Shown in pieces: positions 20,346 to 31,005 of a DNA stretch of 64,000 nucleotides. The position numbers and the translations under genes were made by a program. The stretch spans positions 763,171 through 827,170 of the forward strand of contig CAUYUJ010015960.1 of assembly GCA_963575745.1 (NCBI GenBank), given 5' to 3'. The stretch is from Prorocentrum cordatum (Eukaryota; Sar; Dinophyceae; Prorocentrales; Prorocentraceae). The notes under the pieces are model-generated. The model was not told where the DNA came from. It saw only the letters and a list, made by a program, of their open reading frames with translations, and did no database searches. Numbering within the stretch: the first letter of the stretch is position 1; the number at the start of each line of letters is the position of its first letter.

Positions 20346-21745
20346 ACGTGCTAGTAATTGTTGTTGTTGTTGTTGTTGTTGTTGGTGGTGTTGTTGTTGC
20401 TGTTGTTGCTGTTGTTGCTGTTGGTGCTGTTGGTGCTGTTGTTGTCGTCGTCGTTGTTGTTGGATGTGATTTACGAAACAATTGTCATTATTGATTGACC
20501 CATTGAAAGACGCCCTGGCGCTCTCGCCGAGGCGCCGGCTACATGTTCATTGAAGATGTTCACGCACGAGCGATTCGGGGGACCGCCAAAACCGGCCCCC
20601 CAACAACAACATCCCGCTCGAGATTTCCCCCCGTTTTACCTTGGACTGGCGCGCTAGTCTTTTCCCATCGGCGCGGCCCCAAGCAAAAACAACCCTCCCG
20701 CTCGAGGTTCCCCCCCTTTTTTACTCAAGGCGGTGCTCCTCCTCGCCGTCGAAACCGCCGCCCCGACAAAACCAGCGCTCCCGCCCGAAACTTCCTTCCG
20801 TTTTACGCTGGGCTGGCGCCCAACTCTCTTTCGAATTGGCGCCGCTCCCAGCAAGAACAACGCTCCCGCTCGAGATTTCCTCCCTTTTTCCTTGGGACGG
20901 TGCTGTTCCTCGCCGCCGACTGCCCCCGTCCCGACAAAAGCACGGCTTCCGCTCGATGCTTCTTCCTTTCTTACTCAAGGCGGTGCTCCTCCTCGCCGCC
21001 GAAAACCGCCGCCCCGACAAAACCAGCGCTCCCGCCCGAGACTTCTTTTTCTTTTACGCTGGACTGGCGCCCAACTCTCTTTTGAATTGGCGCCGCTCCC
21101 AGCAAGAACAACGCTCCCGCTCGAGATGTCCTCCCTTTTTCTTGAATGCGGTGCTGTTCCTCGCCGCAAACAACCCCGTCCCGGCAAGAACAACGCTCCC
21201 GCTCAAGATGTCCTTTTTTTTCCTCGGGACGGTGCTGTTCCTCGCCGCCGATTGCCCCCGTCCCGACAAAGCACAGCTCCCGCTCGAGATTTCGTTTTGT
21301 ATAACGCTGGACTAGCGCCCTACTCTCTTCAGCATTGGCGCCGCTCCCAGCAACAACAGCAGCCCTCAAGACTTCCTCCCTTTCTATTCAGGGTCAGGTC
21401 CTTGCCTCATCTCCGCCCTTTCTATTCAGGGCCAGGTCCTTGCCTCACCGCCGACAGCCCCCATCCCCACCAAGGCAATCCTGTCGTTCGGTACTTCCTT
21501 GTGTTTTCCCCTTTGCTGGGGTTCCACTGGCGGTCTAGCATCGGCGCAGCAAGGCGCGGGCATGTGTTTCCGATGCGGGATATGTTGAAACTCCTCGGAA
21601 GAGGTGTATGCAAGACCTCATTGGGCGGGAGATCGGCGAATGGGAATAACGGGCCCCGCTATAGAACAGGAGTCCTCCATGATGTGGATGGTTATCATGG
21701 CGGTCGCATGCTTCGTGTGGAAACATCGCGCATGAGTGTTATCTG
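20346..21745 (+). repeat. Composite satellite unit S1
   Basis: Order: TTG array (20356-20463), junction sequence, GCGCCCTGGCGCTCTCGCCG-like start of body (about 20508), repeated blocks each centred on CTCGCCGCCGA and CGCTCCCGCTCGAG, then a unique end with a duplicated TCTATTCAGGGCCAGGTCC block and a terminal GTGTGGAAACATCGCGCATG. The same order recurs in S2. Long frames (337 codons) cross the body, but they are repeat-driven. Confidence 0.9.
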
Positions 21746-24326
21746 ACTGTTGTTATTGTTGTTGGTGTTGTTGTTGAATGTGAATTACTAAACGATGAAT
21801 TATTGCTGGACCCCTTGAAGGCGCCCTGGCGCTCTCGCCGAGGCGCCGGCTACATTTTCATTGAAAAGAGGCTCACGCTCGAGCGGTTTGGGGGACCGCC
21901 CAAACCCGCCCCCCAACAACAAAAACGCTCCCGCTCGAGACGTCCTCCTTTTTTAATCAGGGCTGGTGTTCTTGCTCGCCGCCGAAAGCCGTCGTCCTAA
22001 CAAAACCAGCGTTCCCGCTCGAGACTTCCTCCCGTTTTACCTTAGACTGGCGCGCTAGTCTTCCTCTCATCGGCGCCGCCCCCAGCAAGAACAACGCTCC
22101 CGCTCGAGGCTTCCTCTCTTTTTTACTCAAGGCGGTGCTCCTCCTCGCCGCCGAAAACCGCCGCCCCGACAAAACCAGCGTTCCCGCCCGAGACGCCCTT
22201 TCAGTTTACGCTGGGCTGGCGCCCTACTTTCTTTTGAATTGGCGCCGCTCCCAGCCAGAATGACGCTCCCGCTCGAGATTTCTTCCCTTTTTCCTGAAGA
22301 CGGTGCTGTTCCTCGCCGCAAACAACCCCCGTCCAGACAAAACCAGCGTTCCCGCTCGAGACTTCCTCCCCCACTCAAGGCAGCGTTCCTCCTCGCCGCC
22401 GAAAGTCGCCGTCCCCAGCGAAAACAACGCTCCCGCTCGAGGCCTCCTCCCGTTTTTACTCAAGGCGGTGCTCCTCCTCGCCGCCGAAAACCGCCGCCCC
22501 GACAAAACCAGCGCTCCCGCCCGAAACTTCTTTCCGTTTTACGCTGGGCTGGCGCCCAACTCTCTTTTGAATTGGCGCCGCTCCCAGCCAGAATGACGCT
22601 CCCGCTCGAGATGTCTTCCCTTTTTCCTGAAGACGGTGTTGTCCCTCGCCGCAAACAACCACCGTCCCGACAAAACCAGCGTTCCTTCCCTTACTCAAGG
22701 CGGCGTTCCTCTTCGCCGCCGAAAGTCGCCGTCCCCAGGGAAAACAACGCTCCCGCTCGAGGCCTCCTCCCGTTTTTACTCAAGGCGGTGCTCCTCCTCG
22801 CCGCCGAAAACCGCCGCCCCGACAAAACCAGCGCTCCCGCCCGAAACTTCCTTCCGTTTTACGCTGGGTTGGCGCCCAACTCTCTTTTGAATTGGCGCCG
22901 CTCCCAGCCAGAATGACGCTCCCGCTCGAGATGTCTTCACTTTTTCCTGAAGACGGTGCTGTTCCTCGCCGCAAACAACCCCCGTCCCGACAAAACCAGC
23001 GTTCCTTCCCTTACTCAAGGCGGCGTTCCTCCTCGCCGCCGAAAGTCGCCGTCCCCAGCGAAAACAACGCTCCCGCTCGAGGCCTCCTCTGCTCTTCCTC
23101 GCCGCCGAAAACCGCCGCCCCGACAAAACCAGCGCTCCCGCCCGAGACTTCCTTCCGTTTTACGCTGGACTGGCGCCCAACTCTCTTTTGAATTGGCGCC
23201 GCTCCCAGCCAGAATGACGCTCCCGCTCGAGATGTCTTCCCTTTTTCCTGAAGACGGTGCTGTTCTTCGCCGCAAACAACCCCCGTCACGACAAAACCAG
23301 CATTCCCTCCCTTACTCAAGGCGGCGTTCCTCCTCGCCGCCGAAAGTCGCCGTCCCCAGCGAAAACAACGCTCCCGCTCGAGGCCTCCTCCCGTTTTTAC
23401 TCAAGGCGGTGTTCCTCCTCGCCGCCGAGAACCGCCGCCCCGACAAAACCAGCGCTCCCGCCCGAGACGCCCTTTCAGTTTACGCTGGACTGGCGCCCTA
23501 CTCTCTTTCGAATTGGCGCCGCTCCCGGCAAGGACAACGCTCCCGCTCGAGATGTCCTTCTTGTTTCCTGAAGACGGTGCTGTTCCTCGCCGCAAACAAC
23601 CCCCGTCCCGACAAAAGCACGGCTCCCGCTCGATGCTTCTTCCTTTCTTTATTCAAGGCAGCCTTCCTCCTCGCCGCGGAAGGCCGCCGTCCCAACGAAA
23701 CAAGCGTTCCCGCTCGAGACGTCGTTTTGTTTCACGCTGGTCCTCGCCGCAAACAACCCCGTCCCGGCAAGAACAACGCTCCCGCTCAAGATTTCTTCGT
23801 TTTTCCTCGGGACGGTGCTGTTCCTCGCCGCCGATTGCCCCCGTCCCGACAAAAGCACAGCTCCCGCTCGAGATTTCGTCTTGTATAACGCTGGACTGGC
23901 GCCCTACTCTCTTCAGCATTGGCGCCGCTCCCAGCAACAGCAGCAGCCCTCGAGACTTCCCCCCTTTCTATTCAGGGCCAGGTCCTTGCCTCATCTCCGC
24001 CCTATCTATTCAGGGCCAGGTCCTTGCCTCACCGCCGACAGCCCCCATCCCCACCAAGACAATCCTGTCGTTCGATACTTCCTTGTGCTATCCCCTTGGC
24101 TGGAGTTCCACTGGCGGTCTCGCATCGGCGCAGCAAGGCGCGGGCATGTGTTTCCGATGCGGGGTATGTTGAGATTCCTCGGAAGAGGTGTATGCAAGAC
24201 CTCATTGAGCGGGAGATTTCGGAATGGGAATCACGGACCCCACTATAGAACAAGAGTCCCCCATGATGTGAATGGTTATCATGACAGTCGCATGCTTCGT
24301 GTGGAAACATCGCGCATGAGGCTAAA
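21746..24326 (+). repeat. Composite satellite unit S2 (expanded body)
   Basis: Second copy of S1 in tandem, about twice as long because the internal blocks are amplified. A higher-order period of roughly 310-330 bp is visible from the spacing of CTCAAGGCGGTGCTCCTCC at 22126, 22459, 22778 and 23400. Start and end modules match S1 one for one. Confidence 0.9.
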
Positions 24327-24337
24327 TTGATTATTGC

Positions 24338-24406
<69 letters not shown>

Positions 24407-24432
24407 CTTTGTTGTCTGTGTTGTCTTTGTTG
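24327..24432 (+). repeat. (TTG)n microsatellite
   Basis: Array following S2. It marks the start of what would be a further composite unit, but unrelated DNA follows. Confidence 0.95.
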
Positions 24433-24674
24433 TGGTTCTATTGAATGAAATATGTAAGTTTGTTGCAAGGCCGCGTCGGCAAATGCAGTGCTCGACGCAA
24501 CCCGCTCAAGCGGGCGGCGCGCGATAGCTGCGCCGTGGACTGGCGAATCACCGCTGCGCCCCGGGCCAGAAGCCCTCCAGCGGACACTCCGCGATCCAAG
24601 TCCCCGGATCGCGCGGCGGGCACGCGCGCCCGGGCGGCGCGCGATCATTGGGCCGCGGACGCGAAGAGGTGGAA
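24433..24674. other. Unassigned spacer
   Basis: Contains repeated GCGGCGCGCGAT words (three occurrences) in a GC-rich context. No gene. Confidence 0.4.
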
Positions 24675-24804
24675 TAGTTTCAGGAGGGAAAGAAACACAC
24701 AGACACAATTAATCGTCGATTCCCCAGAAAAGATGGGAAAATATGGGAAGTGGGGGGGAGACAAAAACCCAGAACATTGGGAAAAGATGGGGAATCCTGT
24801 TATT

Positions 24805-25938
24805 CCCGGCGGAGCCGGGTGAAATTCCGTGCCCGCCGGCTGACTGATGACTGACTGACTGAACGTCAGGGGACAGCTCGGGAGACACATTTCAAACCGC
24901 CCGCGGGAGCGCAACCCGAGCGCGCAACCGTAACCGCAACCGCAACCGGGCGACACATTTCAAAGCGCCCGCGGGCGCGCAACCGCAACCGCAACCGGGC
25001 GACACATTTCAAAGCGCCCGCGGGAGCGCGCAACCGCAACCGCAACCGCAACCGGGCGACACATTTCAAAGCGCCCGCGGGAGCGCGCAACCGCAACCGC
25101 AACCGGGCGACACATTTCAAAGCGCCCGCGGGAGCGCGCAACCGCAACCGCAACCGGGCGACACATTTCAAAGCGCCCGCGGGCGCGCAACCGCAACCGC
25201 AACCGGGCGACACATTTCAACCCGCCCGCGGGAGGGCGCAACCGCGCAACCGCAACCGGGCGACACATTTCAAACACATTTCAAAGCGCCCGCGGGCACA
25301 ACCGCAACCGCAACCGGGCGACACATTTCACCCCGCCCGCGGGAGGGCGCAACCGCAACCGCAACCGGGCGACACATTTCAACCCGCCCGCGGGAGGGCG
25401 CAACCGCAACCGCAACCGGGCGACACATTTCAAAGCGCCCGCGGGAGGGCGCACCCGCAGGGTTTCAAGGGGGTCGATTGCGCGTGCACTTGTGCGTAAG
25501 CTGCCCGCGGAAGGTGGCGCGTAGGCGCCTTAGTGCGAGGACGAGGATGGCGAGGAGGAAGGAAGTGGAGGGGGAGGAGGAGGAGGATGGTGAGGAGGGG
25601 GAGGAGGACAATGAGGAGGAGGAGACGGATGCCGAGGAGGAGGCGGAGGAGGAGGAGGAGGAGGACAATGAGGGGGTGGAAATGGATGCCGAGGAGGAGG
25701 GGGACGACGACGACGACGACGACGACGACGACCAGGACGACGACGACGACGAGGGCGAGGAGGAAGACTGAGCAACAGCAGGGGGATGGGCTGGGGGGGG
25801 GGCAGGGGGCGGGGGACGACAAGGAGAAGAAGGAGGAGCCACTGGCGGATGGCCCGACGACGAGCCCCCGCGTGGCCCGCGGTTCTCCGCCGGGACATTG
25901 CAGCGGGGAATCCCTATTCCACGCTGCTGCCTTTGATT
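24805..25938 (+). mobile_element. Element R, copy R2, nested inside A2
   Basis: Same ends as R1 (CCCGGCGGAGCCGGG ... CTGCCTTTGATT), with fewer satellite units (about 11, 24890-25455) and shorter GAG/GAC runs. ATT occurs immediately before the left end and as the last three bases. The target-site duplication is therefore two or three bases (TT or ATT), clearly unlike the 5-bp pattern of families A-D. Confidence 0.85.
25547..25771 (+). CDS. Acidic 74-residue open frame in R2
   Basis: Counterpart of the frame in R1: same MARRKEVEGEEEED start and EEED end, eight residues shorter through loss of Glu codons in the GAG run. See R1 for doubts about translation. Confidence 0.25.
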   Translation: MARRKEVEGEEEEDGEEGEEDNEEEETDAEEEAEEEEEEDNEGVEMDAEEEGDDDDDDDDDDQDDDDDEGEEED

Positions 25939-26167
25939 TGTGTGCACTTATTTGTGTGTCCCAGGGCCCCTTCAGAGTTGGAATGACGAATCGGCGCCGC
26001 GCCTCCGACGCCGCGGCGCGTGAAGCTAGGTGACGTCGCCTGCGCGCTGGGCACGCTTCGCCTCTGGAAGTCGTCGACAACCTCCGCGCGGCCGCGTCCG
26101 CGCGGAGCGTTTCCGGCGCCGCGGCAGCCGGCGACAATCGTGCGCGCTTCGGCTGCGCACCCAGAGT

Positions 26168-26330
26168 TCAGGAGGGGAAAAAACACACAGACACAATTAA
26201 TCGCCGATTCTCAGGAAAATGTGCAAAAATATGGGAAGTGGGGGGGAAGACAAAAACCCCAAAAATGTATGAAAATATAGGGCGTGTTTTTATTTGTGTG
26301 TATTTATTTGCGTGTCCTGGGGCCCCTTCA
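26168..26330 (+). mobile_element. Family A short element (copy A3)
   Basis: A 163-bp copy, TCAGGAGGGGAAAA to GGGGCCCCTTCA. Flanks AGAGT and TGAGT (four of five bases match). It sits in a GC-rich segment (25980-26617) with open frames on both strands but no recognised family. Confidence 0.87.
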
Positions 26331-26617
26331 TGAGTTTCTTCGGCCCTGTCCCGTCGCAGCGGGCGGCGACCCGCGGCGCGGCTGGCGCGCGACGCGCGCG
26401 CGCCGACGTTGAACGCGCATTCGAGGTTCCAGCTGCGCGCTCGCATCCATGCGGCGGTGCGGTGGCAACCGTGAGCGTCGTCGAACTCCACGTCTTTGCG
26501 GAGGGCGCGCTGTTTCTGCGCGCGCGTTCGAACGAGTGGCGGGGGAGGGAGAGAGAGCGGGGAGCGAATGGCGCGTCAAACCAGCTGATGCCGGAGCCTC
26601 CCCAAGCTTTCGAGCGT
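26331..26617. other. Unassigned GC-rich segment
   Basis: Frames such as one opening MSFFGPVPSQRAATRG lie directly after A3. No family motif. Confidence 0.3.
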
Positions 26618-26855
26618 CGAGGAGGAAGAAGAGGAGGAAGAGGAGGAGTATAGGGAGGATAGGGACGATAGGGGGAATAGGAAGGATGGGGAGGATAGGG
26701 ACAATAAGGAGGATACGGAGGAGGAGGGGGAGGATACGGAGGAGGAGCAGGAGGAGGGGGAGGAGGGGGAGCAGGAGGAGGAGGAAGAACGCAACAGCTT
26801 CACACTAAGGTCGGTCTAGCGTTAATAGGAGGAGCAGGAGGAGGAGGAGGAGGAT
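26618..26855 (+). repeat. GGA/GGATA array
   Basis: GGA tracts alternate with a GGATAGGGA-type variant (26650-26720). Ends two bases before the LINE 3' fragment. Confidence 0.9.
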
Positions 26856-26857
26856 GA

Positions 26858-27220
26858 CGCCTGGACGTGGCTACCCGCGACGCGGCCACCAGACAGCCTG
26901 TCTACGTCGATTGGTCTGTCATCCGCGCACACTCGGACAACCTCGAGCGCAGGTGGGCACGATCCAACATCGACGGGCTGGCCGCGTCGCAGGCGGTGTG
27001 TGTCAAGCGGAATCGCTATCCCCCCTCGGGTGGCGGGCTGGTGCCAGCCGTCGTGGAGACGGGGGGGCGGCCAGCGGACGAACTCGACTCATTCGTTCGC
27101 TCGTACGGCACAGACCTGCCCGAAGCGGAGCGGTCGGCGGTCATCGCCACCGCGTGGCGCCGCATCCAGCGCACGTTGGTGGTGGTGGGCAGCGCTGAGA
27201 TGATCCTCAGTGCCTGCTAA
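26858..27220 (+). pseudogene. C-terminal fragment of LINE-type ORF2
   Basis: A 120-codon open frame begins within the GGA array boundary with RLDVATRDAATRQPVYVDWS and ends at a natural TAA. It has the layout I associate with the C-terminal segment of dinoflagellate LINE reverse transcriptases: an Asp-Val start, a VYVDWSV strand, an Ala-rich KRNRYPP segment, LVPAVVETGGRPADEL and a closing helix AWRRIQRTL. The ETGG part resembles a nuclease-like fold, which I infer rather than show. There is no stop inside, so the fragment is either recent or constrained. Everything upstream is missing, as in a 5'-truncated LINE or one cut by the GGA expansion. Confidence 0.55.
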
Positions 27221-27224
27221 GCGG

Positions 27225-27625
27225 CCCGCGCTGCGCCCGCCGCCACGACCCCCAGCACGGCCACCACCGACACAACCCCCGCGGCCACCACCACGACCAC
27301 CTCGGCTACTACGAACATGCCCACCGGCGCGACGACCAGCACATCGACAACTTGCGTAGCTGCCACCAGCGGCATGACCACCACGACCACCAGACGCACC
27401 GCCAGACCGACCACCAGCACGACCATCCCAGCACGACCACCATCGGATCGACAACCTGCGTGGCCGCCACCAGCAGCACGACCACCACGACCACCACGAC
27501 CACCAGCACCGCTACCAGACCGACCACCAGCGCGACCGTCACGACCGACCAACCCAGCGCGACCGACAACCAGCATGACCACCGCCAGTGCGACCATCAC
27601 TAAGACTACCACTACAACCTCGAAC
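27225..27625 (+). repeat. ACCACGACC-type minisatellite
   Basis: Imperfect 9- to 12-bp units (ACCACGACC, ACCAGCACG, ACCGACCACC) directly after the LINE stop codon. Frames are Thr/Pro/Arg-rich. It may be the 3' tail repeat of that LINE. Confidence 0.85.
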
Positions 27626-27654
27626 GCGACCCCTGCAGACGCTTCCGCCCCCCG

Positions 27655-27768
27655 TCCCCCTTCCCCCCCCCATCCTCCTCCGTCTCCTCCTCCGTCTCCT
27701 CCTTCTCCTCCTCCTCCTCCTCCTTCTCCTCCTCCTCCTCCTCCTCATCCTCATCCTCCTCCTCTCCT
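27655..27768 (+). repeat. (CCT)n array
   Basis: CCT/CCG variants, polarity opposite to the GGA array that follows at 27896. Confidence 0.9.
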
Positions 27769-27895
27769 GTTGTGTCGGATTTTGATTTGCCGCCCTAGGT
27801 GCAACTCGCGCTTTTTAATTCAAAGCCCCCCCTGCGTCCCCACGGGTCCCCTGGGCGAAGGGGGAGGGGGGCCAATTTTGGCGCCCGTGGGTCTT

Positions 27896-28260
27896 TCGAG
27901 GAGGAGGAGGAGGAGGAACAGCAGGAACAGGAGGAGGAGGAGGAGGAGGAGGAGGAGGAGGAGGAGGAGGAGCAAGAGCAAGGGGAGGAGGAGGAGGAGG
28001 AGGAGAGAGGAGGAGGAGGAGGGGGGGAGGAGGAGGAGGAGGAGGAGTAGAGGAGGATGAAAAGGAAAAGGAGGAGGAGGAGGTGGAGGAGGAGTAGCAG
28101 GAGGAGCAGGAGGAGCAGGAGGAGCAGGAGGAGCAGGAAGAGGAGGAGGAACAGGAGGAGCAGGAGGAAGAGCAGGAGCAGGAGCAGGAGGAGGAGGACG
28201 GAGGAGGAGGAGCAGGAGGAGGAGCAGGATGAGGAGGAGGAGGACGAGGAGGAGGAACGC
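27896..28260 (+). repeat. Long GGA/GGAGCA array
   Basis: About 365 bp. The second half carries regular GAGCAG interruptions (GGAGCAGGA). It lies between two CCT arrays (27655-27768, 28431-28496), so the locus could fold into long GGA:CCT stems. Confidence 0.93.
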
Positions 28261-28430
28261 CGCTTGTTTCCGCGGGAGCAGGCGTCGGGGCGGCGAACGC
28301 TGAGGGGTCACCCCCCCCCCTCTGGGGCTCCCTCCCGGGACCCCCCCCATGCCTGCAGGACCCCCCCCCGGGGGGGCCGCCCCCTGTGGACCCCCCCCAG
28401 CCCCAACGGGAGCGGACACAGGGAGGCCTC

Positions 28431-28496
28431 TTCCTCCTCCTCTTCCTCCTCCTCCTCCTCCTCCTCCTCCTTCTCCTCCTCCTCCTCCTCCGTCAA
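28431..28496 (+). repeat. (CCT)n array
   Basis: Short pyrimidine array after a C-run-rich spacer (28300-28400) with several runs of seven or more C. Confidence 0.9.
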
Positions 28497-29745
28497 GGAG
28501 AGCCCCCAGGCTTCTTGCCGACCTACTGACGACATTGTTCGATCTTGTTTGTTCCCTCGATTCCCCTTGCGAAGACGATCCAAAGGAGGCGGGCGCGCTT
28601 CAGTTTGGATTGGGCTGGCCTCGCGTCGAAGGGCTTTTCACACACGCCGACTGGGTCGGCGGATTTTGCCACCAGGACAATGAGTGCCTTCCCCGTTTGC
28701 CGTTAATTGATTACGGTCGCGTGTGACAATCTGTTTTGTTCTGGGGGGGGAACCTGAGAATTGAGCGGTTGGAGCGGGCACGTATTTGCCTTTTCGCTTC
28801 CACCGCCCTTTGGGTTTGAGCCTTGCTTTGTCCTCCTCCCTGCCCTACTCAGTCCCCTGGCGGAGCCAGGCAGGAACGCCTTCAAAGCACATTGAACATT
28901 GTAATTCGCATGCGACACTCCCTTGATCAGTGCCCACCTTGTGCCGCTTGCCAATCTCCTGCCCTGTCAACCACTCGGTCCACTCGGTGGCGACCCGCCC
29001 TCTTGCAACGCAGACCCCTATCGTCACAAGTTGGGTGACGACCTGTTCCCGCACACGTTCCCGCGGAGGTCGCACCGTCATCATGTCCAAGCCTTCCTTG
29101 GGATCGGCATCTCCGTGCCATCGGTAAAATTGGCAGGGCGCCGAGCGGTGCGCGCCAGGGTTCGAGCCCCCAGTTCTGGTGTCTGCTCCTCGAGAGTCCA
29201 GCCACCTCGGACCTGCACCCCGAAGGAAGGGTATCGTCTTTGAGTCCTCTGCTCGTCATCATATACCCCCATTCCCTTGACCTCCCCCCTCTCCTCGGGC
29301 GCGCTATATCGGCGTGCGTTTAAAATTTATAGTTTCGAGATGTAGGCGTACCCCTCGGTGCGGCCGTCCCACATGGCCTTCACGATCGTTTCGTCGGCAG
29401 CTTCAGCCGGGCAAGGGTTTGAAGGGCGGGGAGGGGCGAGTGCTGACCGTACTTTGTGCGTCCGAGACCGGTGTTTGTCAGTGGCGGCAGGCCTCCCTTG
29501 CCCCCAAGCCTGAAGAGCGAAGCGCGCTTGGGGGGATGGCGCCATGGGGGTGGCGGACCTCGGGGTTTCGGGCGTCGGAAGGGGGATCGTGCGCGGACGT
29601 CCGAGGAAGAGTGTGCGGATCTCCTGACCCCTTCTCGAGTTTGCAGGGCGACGGAGCGCGCGCGCGGTGCCCAGGCTGGCCCTAGCAGCGCTCGAGGGGC
29701 GCCGCCGAGGCGGGGTTCGGAGGCGCGCCCTGGGACGGGGGGGGG
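28497..29745. other. Unassigned region with mixed-composition frames
   Basis: Two stretches look less repetitive: a plus frame ending at 28726 (EAGALQFGLGWPRVEGLF) and a minus frame 29545-29327 ending EGYAYISKL. Neither shows a family I recognise. Both could be exon or retroelement remnants. Confidence 0.3.
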
Positions 29746-29794
29746 CTGCTGCTGCTGCTGATGGTGATGATGATGCTGATGCTGATGCTGATGC

Positions 29795-29832
<38 letters not shown>

Positions 29833-29868
29833 GTGATGCTGGTGATGACGATGATGATGACGGCGATG

Positions 29869-29900
<32 letters not shown>

Positions 29901-30052
29901 GATGATGCTGATGATGATGACGGCGATGCTGATGATGGTGATGAGAATACTGATGCCGATGATGGTGATGATGAGGATGATGATGATGATGGTGATGGTC
30001 ATGATGATGATGGTGGTGGTGATGGTGATGGTGGTGATGGTGATGGTGATGG

Positions 30053-30090
<38 letters not shown>

Positions 30091-30215
30091 ATGATGATGA
30101 TGATGATGATGACTACGATGATGATGGTGATGATGATGATGCTGATGATACTGATGATGGTGATGACGATGATACTGATGCTGATCATGATGATGACGAT
30201 GATGATTAGTATTAT
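29746..30215 (+). repeat. (GAT)n/(GATGCT)n array, about 470 bp
   Basis: ATG/GAT trinucleotides with CTG, GTG and CGA variants. Frames are poly-Asp, poly-Met and poly-Ile, with no sign of real coding. Confidence 0.97.
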
Positions 30216-30669
30216 TAGTCGTGCGACCTACTCCTCCTCACCTGAAGGCCGCCTTCGTTCGAATTTCGGTAGCACTGGACCGGCGGGAACGAGCGTGAGA
30301 ACTTGCAGACTGTTGGGTTGTTGTTTGCTAGCCTCTTGCTTGCTGTTTTGAGCGTCGCCACACGTCCGTCGCCGAGTTGACATTGGTGCGAGGCGGCGAA
30401 TTCGAAGGAGCCTGACGACGCACGACCTGGGGCACGGTTGGTTATAGTGTGCCGATCTGGGTCACCGTATCCGCGATTCGTGCATGCTCTTGTCACGGCC
30501 AGCCTCGATGATGTGGTTGATTTGCGACGGGTCTGGTGGTGCGGAATGGGGCGACCATAGTCACGGATGTGGTCTTCAGTCGGGCAGTGATCGGAGTGCC
30601 GTGTTCGCCGTTGCCACCACCGAGATTCCAACACTCAGTGGACATGTCCTGTGTGCTTGATCATATGTA
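30216..30669. other. Unassigned spacer
   Basis: Average composition. A minus frame of 139 codons crosses it, with no motif recognised. Confidence 0.35.
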
Positions 30670-30813
30670 TTGTTTGAAGTGTTGTTGCTGTTGCTGTTGG
30701 TGTTGTTGTTGGTGTTTGTGTTGTTGTTGATGTTGTTGTTGTGTTGTTGCTGTTGCTGTTGGTGTTGCTGTTGTTGTTGTTGTTGCTGCTGTTGTTGTTG
30801 TGGTTGTTGTTGG

Positions 30814-30857
<44 letters not shown>

Positions 30858-30859
30858 GC

Positions 30860-30905
<46 letters not shown>

Positions 30906-30955
30906 GCTGCTGCTGCTGCTGCTGCTGTTGTTGTTGTGGTTGTTGTTGTTGTTGT

Positions 30956-31001
<46 letters not shown>

Positions 31002-31005
31002 GTTG
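30670..31005 (+). repeat. (TTG)n array, about 335 bp
   Basis: TTG with GCT-containing variants, the third TTG locus in the window. Unlike the others it lacks the S junction sequence. Confidence 0.96.

Larger units (their letters stand above)
24680..25974 (+). mobile_element. Family A element split by element R2 (copy A2)
   Basis: The left part (24680-24804) runs from TCAGGAGGGAAAGAAACACA to CCTGTTATT. The right part (25939-25974) resumes exactly where other A copies continue, TGTGTGCACTTATTTGTGTG, and ends CCCCTTCA. Flanks are TAGTT and GAGTT, the usual near-matching 5-bp duplication. Removing the DNA between the halves restores a normal ~161-bp A element, so R2 arrived later. Confidence 0.88.

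Noticed and set aside
20733-21746. 337-codon frame across S1, with a parallel frame in S2
   Set aside because: The frame is made of tandem CTCGAG-type blocks. Similar open frames exist in several phases, so it is repeat-driven.
29140-29180. GGTTCGAGCCCC, like a tRNA or SINE B-box
   Set aside because: No A-box at the right distance, the T-stem has a mismatch, and no acceptor stem can be formed.
29761-30351. Poly-Met/poly-Asp frames in the GAT array
   Set aside because: Pure trinucleotide repeat with no flanking coding sequence.
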